60,000 nucleotides of DNA from Symsagittifera roscoffensis (lineage: Eukaryota > Xenacoelomorpha > Acoela > Convolutidae): positions 37,273,436 to 37,333,435 of the forward strand of contig NC_087068.1 of assembly GCF_963678635.1 (NCBI RefSeq), written 5' to 3'. How positions within the stretch are numbered: the first letter of the stretch is position 1; every line of letters starts with the position of its first letter. A model generated the notes under the pieces. The model was not told the DNA's origin, searched no databases, and saw only the letters and a list, made by a program, of their open reading frames with translations. The translations under genes were made by a program, and so were the position numbers. Positions 17,713 to 28,598 of this stretch are shown here, in pieces.

Positions 17713-20458
17713 ACAGGTTGATAAAATGTTCGACTTTCAATTGACTTTTTAAATTGGTTTTCTCACATTTCTGAACTGATAATCAAATTAAGCACAAAAA
17801 TTTTTACTAGTTTGGCGTGAAAAAAAAATCTTTTACATATTTTTACAATTATCTCATTTGTTTGGTCGTTTTTTCAGAGGGTGGGTACAAAAAGCAAGTC
17901 CAGGAATAAATTCCCGTTGAATGGAATGACCTTTCTGTTTCAATAGGATCTTCCAAGCATTTTTTACATTTATTGATATCCATGAACTGCAAATGGGCAA
18001 TCAATAAAATCGAAAAGGCAAAAAATAGGCCACGTTTTTTCTTCTCGACAGCCAAGTAAACTTTCCATTTTTCACTGCAGCTAAGAAGCCTTGTTGAATA
18101 AATTGAAAGCATTGTATAAACAATCAACTTCGCACGAATTTTTCTTGTGGTTCCTTATTTTGCGTATAACAAGAGCGGTCGGAACAAAAAAAAATGAATC
18201 TCATTTTTTAAATTTAATCTTTGTCATTTGTTTGATGATTTATTGCGGCACCTGCTTTGGGATAAAAAATTTTAAAAAAAAATTAACACGCCGGAAGACC
18301 AAGTTTTTCACCACTTTTAGTAGCTGGTAGTGCAAATAATGGTAGTGCTAATAAGGTAGTGCAAATATTGTGCTTTTGCTGAAGAAAAAGTTGAAGCCAA
18401 AAAATTTTCCAAAACTCGAATAAAATTTTTCGTACTAAAACAATAGCCAAAACAAGCATTATCTTGCTTTTATTTAAATTAACGCACCAGAAGTTGTTGA
18501 TAAAAAACGTTGAATTTAGCTGGTAGGTAAGAAAAACAATAGCAAAACACTATCTAAGACGATAAAAATTTAAGTAATACGATGTCAGATATGAGCATCA
18601 AATTTCAACTAACCGGTCAAAGCCATTGATTCATTGATATGCTACATTGACATTATAAATTGATTCTGTACTTCCGCTGAGAAGCGTATTTAGTATTCAT
18701 TTCAATGATTAGATTAAATCCATGCTAAAGTTTAACATAAGTATTTATCAACTTCACTTCAGACCGACTTCACTTTAAACAATTCAAACATGACCCGAAA
18801 AGATAAAAGCACCAGCATGAATATCGAAACAATTTCAAAGACATGACACGAACAAGCCATTTTCCGAACTTCAAGCTCCAAACGAACTTGTAAAACGCAG
18901 GACTAACATTTATGCACCATTTTGAATCAAGTTTTAAGCAAATTATGCTTTCAAAAACTGTTTGGCTATCATCAAAATTACCGTAAGCTACTACTATTTT
19001 ATGGATCTTATTCTCAATTTGAGTATTAAGACAACAATATCAGCTTAAAATCTTATGATTGACGACTTCTTGATAAAAACTAACCCAATTTAAGAAAACT
19101 GGATCAATAGATAACTTTTTATTCAGCTGGGAAACCTTAAAACTAAAACCCCCGTTCGATGCTTAAAGTCGTTCAAGTTACTTCGCACCATTGGCACTTT
19201 TGATATTGGAGAGCGTAGTTTGCTCAACATTTAGCAACTCAAATTGAACAAATCAATTAGGAGTGAACAAGATCAAATGACTTAATAAGTGTGTTAAATT
19301 GTGAAAAGTATTGAGTGTAAAAGTACCGATTTTTTTGTGAATTGATACAAATGAAATCAGCTACAGGAAAACTGTGAAAAAAATTTCTGTTCAAACATCA
19401 TTATCATCCCTCATCAGCACCGAATACTCCTATTATCCAAAGAAAAGCAACTAGAATTCTTTGGGATAAAGACGTGGATAAAAAACCCGACGAGTTTGAT
19501 ATTGATGATGATGAAACACAGTTGGAAAAGATTCAAAGCTCTTTGAATTTCGAAAACAATTTATGATAGACAGATTTTTGACAAAGAGGCAAAGCGGAGC
19601 TTCGCATCACTTGCGGTACAACACAAAAATTTAAAAAAAAACAAGAGAAGCAGTTGGAAAAAACTAATTCTAGCAAAAATTAATTTTTCGTATGTATCGA
19701 TAGATTTTCATTCTACGCAAAAAGCAAGACATTTAAATATTATATAAGGAACAAAACTTATGAAGAGGATACAAAGCCGACAGACACAATTTGAGCAAAA
19801 AACGAATTTTTAAAAACCTATTAAGTTTTCAGTCACTCCTGAAACTACTATGAACAACACTTGCACTTGCAACTCGAATAAAATTTGTTTACAGCAAAAT
19901 AAAATTCTTGATATGGCAACGCAACGGAACAAAAGTTAGCAAGAGAATTTAAAGCCGACAATCTTTGATCAAACACAAGTAAAACCGAAAACAAAAAACG
20001 ATTTTATACAAAGTCTTTTAAGTTTTAAGTTCCTTCTGAAATTACAATGAACAACACATGCATTTGCGACGACAATGAAAATTACTTGCAGCACAAGAAA
20101 AATCCGTGAGGTGACAACTAAGCCGACAGTCTTTCAGCAGTCAACTTGAAAACAACAACGACCACATATTCGAAACTTCTACGTTAAGGGACATCGTGTT
20201 TAAATAAAAGTTTAGGACTACAACAGAAGCTTTAGCATTCAACAAAATAACTATTTTTGAACTAATTTTATCACAACACGACCTGACAAAAAATTGAAAA
20301 TTTATAAAAATTATATTAAGATCCTGAATAAAACTTGATTATTTTCGATATGCTCTGATAAAACACGGTCTGTAGAACAATTTGTCTAATACCAAAAATT
20401 CAGAAAAATTAAGAACAGAAAAATAAAATATATTGCTATCTTTTTATTATTCATCCGA
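17713..20458. other. AT-rich intergenic DNA with repeat fragments
   Basis: No gene is seen. At 19,584-19,625 there is a left-end hairpin (GCAAAGC-GGA-GCTTCGC, then 'atcacttgcgg'). At 19,790, 19,950 and 20,120 there are three diverged copies of the 'agccgaca' block about 160 bp apart, and near 20,160 a decayed tRNA-like B-box. The rest is low-complexity AT-rich sequence. Confidence 0.5.
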
Positions 20459-20466
20459 GCAAAATC

Positions 20467-20854
20467 CAGGGACGGATGCCTCCTCTCCTCAGAGATTCAA
20501 CCCCCTCACCAAGCAGAGGATACCCCCTTTGGTATTATTTTGTATGATTTATTTTCGGCGGGCCAACCCAACAAACATTCAATATTAATTTTGAAGGGGA
20601 GCGCGCACCCAAAAAAGCGTCATTTTTTTGATCAAAACATGCATTTTTTAGGGGTGTCTGTTTTTTTCGACTTTTTAGCGTTTTTTCAAACTATTGCCTG
20701 ACGCGCACAAAAATTTGTCAAAGTATGGTCTCAGTGAGTGTTCTGAGAGCGCACGCAAAATTGATTTGAGCGACCTAAAAAAAGCCGATAAATTTTTTTC
20801 GATTTTTTTTAAATAGACCCCTCTCTCCTCGAGAAAATCCTAGATCCACCCCTG
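20467..20854. mobile_element. hAT-like MITE
   Basis: The ends are CAGGGACGGATGCC (left) and, inverted, CAGGGGTGGATCTAGG (right), the pattern of many invertebrate hAT elements. Flanks are 'gcaaaatc' and 'tcaaaacc', an 8-bp target-site duplication matching at six positions. The 388-bp body has no transposase. Related pieces are at 8,380-8,731 and at 23,470-23,522 ('ttttttaggggtgtctgtt'). Confidence 0.6.
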
Positions 20855-21239
20855 TCAAAACCAAAGCAAAAAGCCTTGATTTTGTTCTGAGCGTGTCACT
20901 AAAAGTGACTGATAAGTTATATTGAGTATAGAGTAGCCTGTTTTTTCGGCCCACTATTGATTGCCCCAAAGAAAGCTCGTAACGATTCGAAAATGGTATC
21001 ATATTTAAGCCGTATTCGTCGTAGTTCGGATTCCGCAAATCAAGTTGTCTCAAAATCGAGAAATTTTGCTCTGGATTGACAGAATCTAGGTAGATAATAC
21101 ACAACTATTTGACTAAACTTTGGGTCACACTGAAGATTTTACAAGTTCTTTATACATAATAAAAAACCTATGTTTTGACAAAAACTACTTCACAGGCAAA
21201 TAATTATTACTAGCGTTTAACGCACCTTCGGTGCTTCGA

Positions 21240-23465
21240 GATTTTTCGACAACTCATAAAAAAACGCATATATTGGAAACAACATCATCTGCAAACTTTT
21301 AGTGTACTCTGACTGCACCCAATTACAGGGTTGGTAATTTCAAACTTAAATTTTTTTACTTGCCATTTTAAAAGCATCATCTCGAAAACTTAATGGACCT
21401 CTGGAGAAATTTGGAGGCCAGATTTGCAACCACTGAGAGTCCCTGAGAGCACCCTACTATAGGGTTAGGAATCCAAAATTTTGTGAATTTTTTTTAAACC
21501 TAAGTTTCCCGAAAAAATAATTGAAAAAACGTCTTATCTCGGAAATAAAAGGATTTGAGAATTCATTTTAAGAGGCAAGATTTGAGACGCCTGGGTGTAC
21601 GCTGACAATAAGGTTGTATCTTCATCAAGTTGGTGGTTTCAAATTTTTTGAACTTCTTTGTTGATAAGTTCTTTGAGAAACTTTGAAAAAAAAACAAAAA
21701 ACGTCACATCTCGGACACTAAAAGCATTAGAGCAGTCGCGTTTAACAGTCGCAAGTGGCAAGATTTGCAACTCTTTAGAGTACCCTGACAACGCCGAACT
21801 ATAGCGGATGGAATTTCAAATTTTGAAAAATAATTAATTTAAACTTTGAAAATTTTGGAAAGAATTGAGCAGTCATATTTGGTGGCAAGATTCGCAATCT
21901 TTGAGAGTACTCTGGCAGGATCTAACTACAGGGTTGGGAATTTCAGATTTTTAAAAAAAAATAATAATTTAAATTTTCTGAAAACGTTTGAAAAAATCAC
22001 AAAAAACGTCACATCTCGAAAACTACAAAGAATTGAGCAGTCATACTTGGAGGCAAGATTCGCAATCTTTGAGAGTACTCTGACAGGACCTAACTACAGG
22101 GTTGGGAATTTCAGATTTTTAAAAACCAATAATAATTTAAGTTTTCTGAAACCTTTTGAAAAAATCACAAAAAACGTCATATCTCGAAAACTACAAAAAA
22201 TTGCGCAGTCATAATTGGTGGCAAGATTCGCAATCTTTGAGAGTACTCTGGCAGGATCTAACTACAGGGTTGGGAATTTCAGATTTTTAAAAACCAATAA
22301 TAATTTAAGTTTTCTGAAAACTTTTTAAAAAATCACAAAAAACGTCATATCTCGAAAACTACAAAGAATTGAGCAGTCATATTTGTTGACAAGATTCGCA
22401 ATCTTTGAGATTACTCTGACAGGACCCAACTACAGGAATGGGAATTTCAAATTTTGAAAAAAATTAGTGTAAGTTTTATGAAAATTTTTTGAAAAAATCC
22501 CAAAAAACGTCAAATCTCGAAAACTACAAAGAATTGAGCAGTCATATTTGGAGGCAAGGTTCGCAATCTTTGAGATTACTCTGACAGGACCCAACTACAG
22601 GATTGGGAATTTCAGAATTTGCGAAAACAATTAATACAAGTTTTCTGAAAACTTTTTGAAATCACGAAAAAAACGTCATAAAAACTACAAGGATTTGAGC
22701 AGTCATATTTGGAGGCAAGATTCGCGATCCTTGATAGTACTCTGACAGCACCCAACAACAGAATTGGGAATTTCAGATTTTCAAGAAAAACAAAAAAAAA
22801 TTAAGTTTTCTGAAAAATTTCTGAAAAATCACAAAAAACGTCATATCTCAAAAACTACAAAGAATTGAGCAGTCACATTTGGAGGCAAGATTTGTAACTC
22901 CTTAGAGTAATCGGACAGCACCCAACTACAGGGTTGGGAACTTCAAGTTTTGTAAATTAATTTTTTTTTAAATTTTTGAAAACCTCAAAAATCGTCTTAT
23001 CTCGTTAACTAAAATGATTCGGGCATTCAAAATTGGAGGCCAAATTCGTAACCCCTTAATTCGATATTGGGCTGCTTAATTTAAACTCGGTAAATTAATT
23101 ACTAAAATCAAATTGGAAAATCGAAAAAAAAGTTCTTAACCATTGCAATATACGATATAGCTTAAACATGCAAAAATAATACGTTGAAAAAGCATAAACA
23201 TGGCGAGATAGTGAAGCCCGCATTTGAATATATAATAGACGGGCATTCAAAATTGGAGGCCAAATTTGCAACCCCTAATTCGATATTGGGCTGCTTATTT
23301 TAAACTCGGTAAAATAATTACTAAAATCAAATTGGAAAATCGAAAAAAAATTCTTAACCATTGCAATATACGATAGAGCTTAAACATGCAAAAATAATAC
23401 GTTGAAAAAGCATAAACATGGCGAGATAGTGAAGCCCGCATTTAAATATATAATAGATAATAGAT
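21240..23465. repeat. ~168-bp tandem array with a conserved right-end block
   Basis: 'gagcagtcat' or a variant recurs near 21,870, 22,035, 22,205, 22,373, 22,540, 22,700 and 22,868, a spacing of roughly 160-173 bp. Each unit has 'gcaagattcgcaatctttgagagtactctgac', cited here only as a consensus of short blocks: 'ggcaagattcgc', 'gagagtactctgac', 'aactacagggttggga' and 'aaaacgtcatatctcg'. Units from 21,240 to 21,860 are more diverged. The right end holds a ~230-bp segment twice (about 23,010-23,230 and 23,235-23,465) with 'gcaatatacgata' and 'catggcgagatagtgaag'. It is a satellite-like array in an interspersed element. Confidence 0.85.
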
Positions 23466-23772
23466 TAACAAAAAGCGTCTTCATTTTTTTGACCAAAATA
23501 TGCATTTTTTAGGGGTGTCTGTTACTCGAAATAAGTAGCTTGAAGCTTATGGACCAAACAGCCAATGCTTACCGACGAGTGAAGTTCGTGTTAAATCCGC
23601 TACAGAATCTCCTTTGGTTCCCTATTGGCAACATTACCCAGCCCAGAAAAATAACAAAAAATTGCATGTAATTCTTAAACAGGGGAACAACAGCGGTTCT
23701 ACATGATGATGAGCTGTACAGCTCGTGTGTGGGTCCTTTCCCTCGTGGATATATGGCCTTAAATTGATCACA
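23466..23772. other. Spacer between array and PDCD11 3' end
   Basis: It begins with a fragment shared with the hAT-like MITE at 20,467. At 23,700-23,735 there is an 'atgatgatgagctgtacagctcg' region, a GAGCTGTACAGCTC palindrome of 14 bases. No gene was found. Confidence 0.5.
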
Positions 23773-23778
23773 TTTAAT
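23773..23778 (-). terminator. Candidate poly(A) signal ATTAAA for PDCD11
   Basis: TTTAAT on the plus strand gives ATTAAA on the minus strand, about 110 nt after the PDCD11 stop. It is a plausible but weak variant signal. Confidence 0.35.
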
Positions 23779-23884
23779 CTCACATTGATCTTAGTTTTCT
23801 GCGACTTCTATTTTAAAGCTTTGGAAAAAATGTTGATTGAATATTTACATTGTATCAGAACAATAACAAATCATCATCCGACAA

Positions 23885-26800
23885 TCAACCTTCAGTTTTT
23901 ATGAATCTGGAGTCAAATTCATTTTTCCACTTTTCATACGATTCTTCCGACCCATAATTGCGCTCAAAACGCAAGTAGTTCTTGAATAATGGTTTCAACT
24001 TATACAAGCGCAAATTAAGCGCCAAAATACGCGAAAACACAGATCGCACATCGTCGTAATCACCAGCCGCGATCAAGAGATCCAAGTAAATGGACCAAAC
24101 ATCTGTTCGTTTCGGGTAAGTGCTTAACAAATGTTCTAAGTTCGTTTTCCCTCTTTCTTTTTCGCCGTATTTAAACTCAAGTTCAGCTTTCTTCAAAATT
24201 ATGTCAACGTGTTCTTGATTTGTCAAAGAAGGGAAACTTGCTGAGATTAAATCAGCGCCGTCCTTGAATTTCTTATTTCGAAATAGAAATTCGAGATACT
24301 TAATCCAAGTTTGCTTCTTGGTTTTGAATTTTTTGATCGCTAATTTATAAGTCTCAGCTGCTTTGGAAAAATTTGAATTTTCCTCCCATATATCGGCCAT
24401 TACGAAATGCGTTTTCAATGGATTGTTTCTATTAGTAGCCAAGGTGAATGTTTCCTGGACACTTTCTGAAGAACCTAAATTTACTTCCGCTTTTAGAAGT
24501 CTGGTCCAAATGAGGAGTTTTTCATCGTATTTCAAATCGTCCAAAGCTGCGATTCCTCTTCGACATATTGAGCGCACGTTACCTATGTCGGACAATTGAA
24601 CGTAATAATCGATGATGTTAAGCCAATGTTTTACATTATCAGACTCAACCTTGACACCTAATTCGAGTTTACTGACAACTGATTTGTCAACGTCTAAAGC
24701 TGTTTTCTTTGAGGTTTGAAGAGAATCAACATTTGTTTCAACTTTCGCTTCTTCCTTTTCTACTTTTTCTTTTTCTTCTTCTTTTTCTTCTACTTCTTTT
24801 TCTTCTTGTTCAGATTTTGAGATATCTTCGATTTGCTCGGTCTGTTTTGCTTTTTTGGCTATCTTAGTATAAGGAATCGAATTAGCTACCGACTTTTCAT
24901 TTATAGCTTTATAATAAGATTCCTCGTCATCACTCCAGGTAAAATTGAGACAATTATTTTCTGAAAGTTCTCCAACTTTATCAATCCTCGAGCTGTCGAT
25001 CGCTTCTTTTTGTACAGTGTTTTCTCGAATATCAGTTTGTTTTGCTTGAGTTTTAAACTTGTTGGCCCAATCGTTTTCAATCGAGAGGCGCATTGAGTCA
25101 TTTCTTTTAGAAGCAGCTTTGATGTGTCGCTTTAATGCAATTCGTTGAGAATTTTGTTGGCGAAGTTTGAAATTATCTGGCGGAAAATTTGAGTTGGGCT
25201 GAGGACGGTAGTAGATACAAGCTTCATTATCTTCTCTTCCAATGTTTACAATCTCAGCGTAGAAATAATCCTTCACTGGAATTTGAGACACTTCATCTTC
25301 CACGCCTTCCATACATTTGCACTCGGCGTTTAAGCATCCATACACCACTTTGTTTTCGTCCTGTCTTTGCAATAAAATAGTCATGCCTTCTTCTAAGTCA
25401 CCTAGTGAAAATGTTCGGGCATAGCCTACGCATATGCTCGCAGATTCACAGTCTTTTATTTTGTAACAGAGAGGCATGCAGTAACCTTTCTGTAACCTGG
25501 CCCTCGAACCGTCCTCCCAAATATATTCATATGGGATTTCGATAGCTACGAATGGCGTTATTTGAAAAGTAATGAAACGCTTGTTATTTTTCTGGACGTA
25601 ACCATGAATTTTGCCCATTCCATCCGATCCAAGTTTACTTTTGAGGTAGGGCAGTTCTTCCGGCAAAATACAGTTGCTTAGATTTGTTCTGTAGATTTCA
25701 TCATCCTCATTCGTTGTCAAACGGTACATATCTTTCAGACCTTCTCTTGTCGTTGGGAAGGAATGTAATAACTTCTGGCCGCCTGCTCTAGCCAATACTA
25801 CCACGTCAATGTTTTTGCCCACAAAGTTCTCCGCAAACATCCATTTCTGACCTTCCCAGTTCTTATCACCTTCAATTTCATAATGACCCATAAACATTTT
25901 GCCAATTGATCCATCATTAAGGCGCAATCTCAAATAGAATATACTAACATCGATAATTCCAGCTTCAATTGGTCTTATGTTGTTGAACTCTGCATCGTTG
26001 TTAAATGATTCCGAAAGATCTTGAGTACCTGTCATCCTCTCGCATTCTGATTGGCTAATAAGTGATCTTGGTAGGACGTCTTCTCTGTCTATACGTTCGA
26101 CTATTTCACCGATAAAAATTTCCTCAAACGGAGATCTATTAACTATTCTCACCAGAACCGCTTCATATTCAGGACTGTATTTAAGCATTACTATCTGGTT
26201 AACATTTTCCGGCAAACCAATTGAAAAATCAGAACACCAGTAAACTATAGTGACTTTATAGGTTTGGTTTTCAATCAAATTTGTCTCCTTTTGGTCGCAA
26301 GCCGGCGCAACAACTAAACCCTCAACGTCTTTTCCGTATCTATATCCAACTACAATTGCTTCTAACTGCGTTCCCACCAACATTTCCGGTCTTTCACCTC
26401 TTTTGAAACTTGCGACGCACTTTGGAACCAATGCCTGAACCTCGCCAATTTTAGCAGTTACGGCTCCATCGACAACCGTGATAATCTCTGCCTGATGCAT
26501 GCTTCCTAGAAAAAAATTGCGTATTAATTCGATTCCTTCTTTCATCGATTTCATCTTTTGTAGAAATTTTTCTCTGTCAAGTTTGCAAGCATCGAGAGAA
26601 CATACTCCGACGTGTCTTTTACTATCTGAATCCGAGGTCAAAATAGTTCCTTTTACAGTTGAGTGCTGCTCTAAGTTCCGAGTGAATCTTTTATCTGCTT
26701 GCAAGTCGTATGGCAGAAAAACATGGTCGCCTACAGTACTTTTAACAAACAAACCCTTCTCTGTTTTACGAACTACAAATCCTGAGAACTTGGAGCCTTC

Positions 26801-28594
26801 CGACAACGTCCAATGATTGACCGATTCCGAGGTCAGACTTTGCTTCAAACTAGCATGGTTTATTTCACCTTCAAAAGCTGACGAGCTTTCTAGTAACGGT
26901 TCAGAGATATCGGCTACCCGTGTTTTGATTTTGAAACCTGGCTTGCTGAAATGAAACTGAACATCTGCAAGCCACTTCCAGTCATGCAAATGTTTGCGAT
27001 TCAAACTGTACTTTTTACCGTCCGGTGTTTTCGCAAGCCAGCAATCATCTTCCTTGCACACAAACTCAAGCTCTAGCTCACTTGTCTTGAACACACACTC
27101 GGCCAATTTTTCAGCTGAATTATCAGAATCTAGTTCGTTTTCTGATTTATCTGTCAAAAGGCCAACTACAAGACAGTCTCGCTCACTAATCACAACGCTG
27201 CATTCGATCACCGCTTCGTTGATATCGTTGACATCAAAGAAATCGTGAGGTATGGCACTACCAGGCAACTTTGCTCTAACGCCAAAACTATCCAGTACGT
27301 AATAATCATTTACATTATCAACAAAACTAACAATTCCGGAATAACGATCAAAAGGATTATAAGACTCTAAACTTTTCGGCTCGATTTTGGGATCCATGAA
27401 GTGAGGCTTACAAGTCAAAATAACACCACCATTAGGAGTGATATTCCATACTCGACATTTGATTGTCTCAAATATCGAATGATCGTCTGATTCCCAATTC
27501 AAAATCATGGCAGTTAAATCAGGGTGATTCCTTATTGTAACTCCATGGATGGCTTTCTGTGCGCGCACAAAATCACCGATTCTCAAAGGTTCTTCTCTCT
27601 CTTTTCGATTGCTAGCCTCGTTTTGATCCAGTTTTGAGTCGCTAATCATTTCTTTGAGTTGCTCAACGTCCAAAAAACATTCAAACTTCTGTTCTTTGCC
27701 TAACTCAATTGGAACCCAGAATCCTGTCACGTTTTCAGATAATCCGATCACTGTTTCAGTTTGCTGTGTGCCAAAAAAGTCCAAAACAATTTGGCCTGAT
27801 TCTAAATTGTGCGCCGCTACAACCGCTTTAGGCTTTTTAAGATTTCCGATATCTGTCGAAACTTGTGCACCAAAATTTTTTACCCAAATTCCTGCATCAC
27901 CGACAGTTACAATAACCTTATTTCCACTCTTTATTTTTACATTCCAAACTATGCAGTACATTTCTTCACGTTCAGTGTACAGCTCCCAACTTCTGCTAGA
28001 GAGATATCGAGGCATTGTATATTTATAGGTCACGTTGTCAACTATCTTTTGACGAAAGCGGACTTTCGTTGCATCTTTTTGGCTGATGGCTAGATTCACC
28101 CATTTTCCCTGACAAGGTGCCTCAATTAACAATTCCTTTCGCCGCTCATCCATACTGTGCGTTTCATCTTCTTTTGAAGTCGGCTTTTCAATTTCGGTGC
28201 GCTCGGATTTTGTGGTTTTGGTAGTTTCTGAAACTTCAGAAGAATTTGATTCTTCATCAAGTTTGAGGAGATAAGATGTTCGGCTCTTGATAGTTTTTGC
28301 TACTAATGAAGAATTTGATGCTACCTCAGCATTTTTGCTCTTGTGTTTTCCAGTTTCAATTTCTTCAGCTATTTCAGGAGAACTCGGTTCTTCGTCCACA
28401 ATTTTGCTCTTGAGTTTTTTGGCTGGAATTTCTTCAGCTATTTTAGAACAATTCGAATCTTCTTCAATTTTATGGTGATCAGACTCTCCGTTTTTGTTCG
28501 CCTCCTCTTTCTGTTTTTCATTGCATCTCCGGTGTTTTCGTTTTTGCTGTTTTCTGATTTTGGCAGCGACAACATGGTCTCTCGAAATAACCAT
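23885..28594 (-). CDS. PDCD11: RRP5/PDCD11-like ribosome biogenesis protein, single exon
   Basis: RRP5/PDCD11 binds pre-rRNA in the nucleolus and is needed for both 18S and 5.8S/25-28S maturation. It normally has an array of S1 RNA-binding domains and a C-terminal TPR/HAT repeat domain. This 1,569-aa frame is intronless. It has a basic Lys/Arg-rich and Ser/Glu-rich N-terminus (1-150), a long central region with the beta-strand rhythm of degenerate S1 repeats, a Glu/Lys-rich linker near 1,265-1,290, and a C-terminal helical HAT domain (about 1,310-1,569). The segment LSTYPKRTDVWSIYLDLLI (about 1,490-1,508) and LFKNYLRFE are diagnostic for the family. It is shorter than human PDCD11 (about 1,870 aa), and the usual N-terminal FPRGG motif was not seen. 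The ATG at 28,594 follows an AG acceptor by 2 nt. The N-terminal half is strongly diverged, so S1 boundaries are not given. Confidence 0.93.
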   Translation of the reverse strand: MVISRDHVVAAKIRKQQKRKHRRCNEKQKEEANKNGESDHHKIEEDSNCSKIAEEIPAKKLKSKIVDEEPSSPEIAEEIETGKHKSKNAEVASNSSLVAKTIKSRTSYLLKLDEESNSSEVSETTKTTKSERTEIEKPTSKEDETHSMDERRKELLIEAPCQGKWVNLAISQKDATKVRFRQKIVDNVTYKYTMPRYLSSRSWELYTEREEMYCIVWNVKIKSGNKVIVTVGDAGIWVKNFGAQVSTDIGNLKKPKAVVAAHNLESGQIVLDFFGTQQTETVIGLSENVTGFWVPIELGKEQKFECFLDVEQLKEMISDSKLDQNEASNRKEREEPLRIGDFVRAQKAIHGVTIRNHPDLTAMILNWESDDHSIFETIKCRVWNITPNGGVILTCKPHFMDPKIEPKSLESYNPFDRYSGIVSFVDNVNDYYVLDSFGVRAKLPGSAIPHDFFDVNDINEAVIECSVVISERDCLVVGLLTDKSENELDSDNSAEKLAECVFKTSELELEFVCKEDDCWLAKTPDGKKYSLNRKHLHDWKWLADVQFHFSKPGFKIKTRVADISEPLLESSSAFEGEINHASLKQSLTSESVNHWTLSEGSKFSGFVVRKTEKGLFVKSTVGDHVFLPYDLQADKRFTRNLEQHSTVKGTILTSDSDSKRHVGVCSLDACKLDREKFLQKMKSMKEGIELIRNFFLGSMHQAEIITVVDGAVTAKIGEVQALVPKCVASFKRGERPEMLVGTQLEAIVVGYRYGKDVEGLVVAPACDQKETNLIENQTYKVTIVYWCSDFSIGLPENVNQIVMLKYSPEYEAVLVRIVNRSPFEEIFIGEIVERIDREDVLPRSLISQSECERMTGTQDLSESFNNDAEFNNIRPIEAGIIDVSIFYLRLRLNDGSIGKMFMGHYEIEGDKNWEGQKWMFAENFVGKNIDVVVLARAGGQKLLHSFPTTREGLKDMYRLTTNEDDEIYRTNLSNCILPEELPYLKSKLGSDGMGKIHGYVQKNNKRFITFQITPFVAIEIPYEYIWEDGSRARLQKGYCMPLCYKIKDCESASICVGYARTFSLGDLEEGMTILLQRQDENKVVYGCLNAECKCMEGVEDEVSQIPVKDYFYAEIVNIGREDNEACIYYRPQPNSNFPPDNFKLRQQNSQRIALKRHIKAASKRNDSMRLSIENDWANKFKTQAKQTDIRENTVQKEAIDSSRIDKVGELSENNCLNFTWSDDEESYYKAINEKSVANSIPYTKIAKKAKQTEQIEDISKSEQEEKEVEEKEEEKEKVEKEEAKVETNVDSLQTSKKTALDVDKSVVSKLELGVKVESDNVKHWLNIIDYYVQLSDIGNVRSICRRGIAALDDLKYDEKLLIWTRLLKAEVNLGSSESVQETFTLATNRNNPLKTHFVMADIWEENSNFSKAAETYKLAIKKFKTKKQTWIKYLEFLFRNKKFKDGADLISASFPSLTNQEHVDIILKKAELEFKYGEKERGKTNLEHLLSTYPKRTDVWSIYLDLLIAAGDYDDVRSVFSRILALNLRLYKLKPLFKNYLRFERNYGSEESYEKWKNEFDSRFIKTEG

Positions 28595-28596
28595 AT

Positions 28597-28598
28597 CT
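28597..28598 (-). promoter_or_regulatory. Candidate 3' splice acceptor 2 nt before the PDCD11 ATG
   Basis: The minus strand has a T-run, then CAG, then AT and the ATG. The site fits trans-splicing of a leader or the end of a 5'-UTR intron and supports the chosen start. Confidence 0.5.

Noticed and set aside
21846-22214. 122-aa frame with an internal protein repeat
   Set aside because: The repetition is just two units of the 168-bp array read in one frame; other units break it.
26499-26816. Plus-strand open frames within PDCD11
   Set aside because: Antisense shadows of a long, clearly homologous coding exon.
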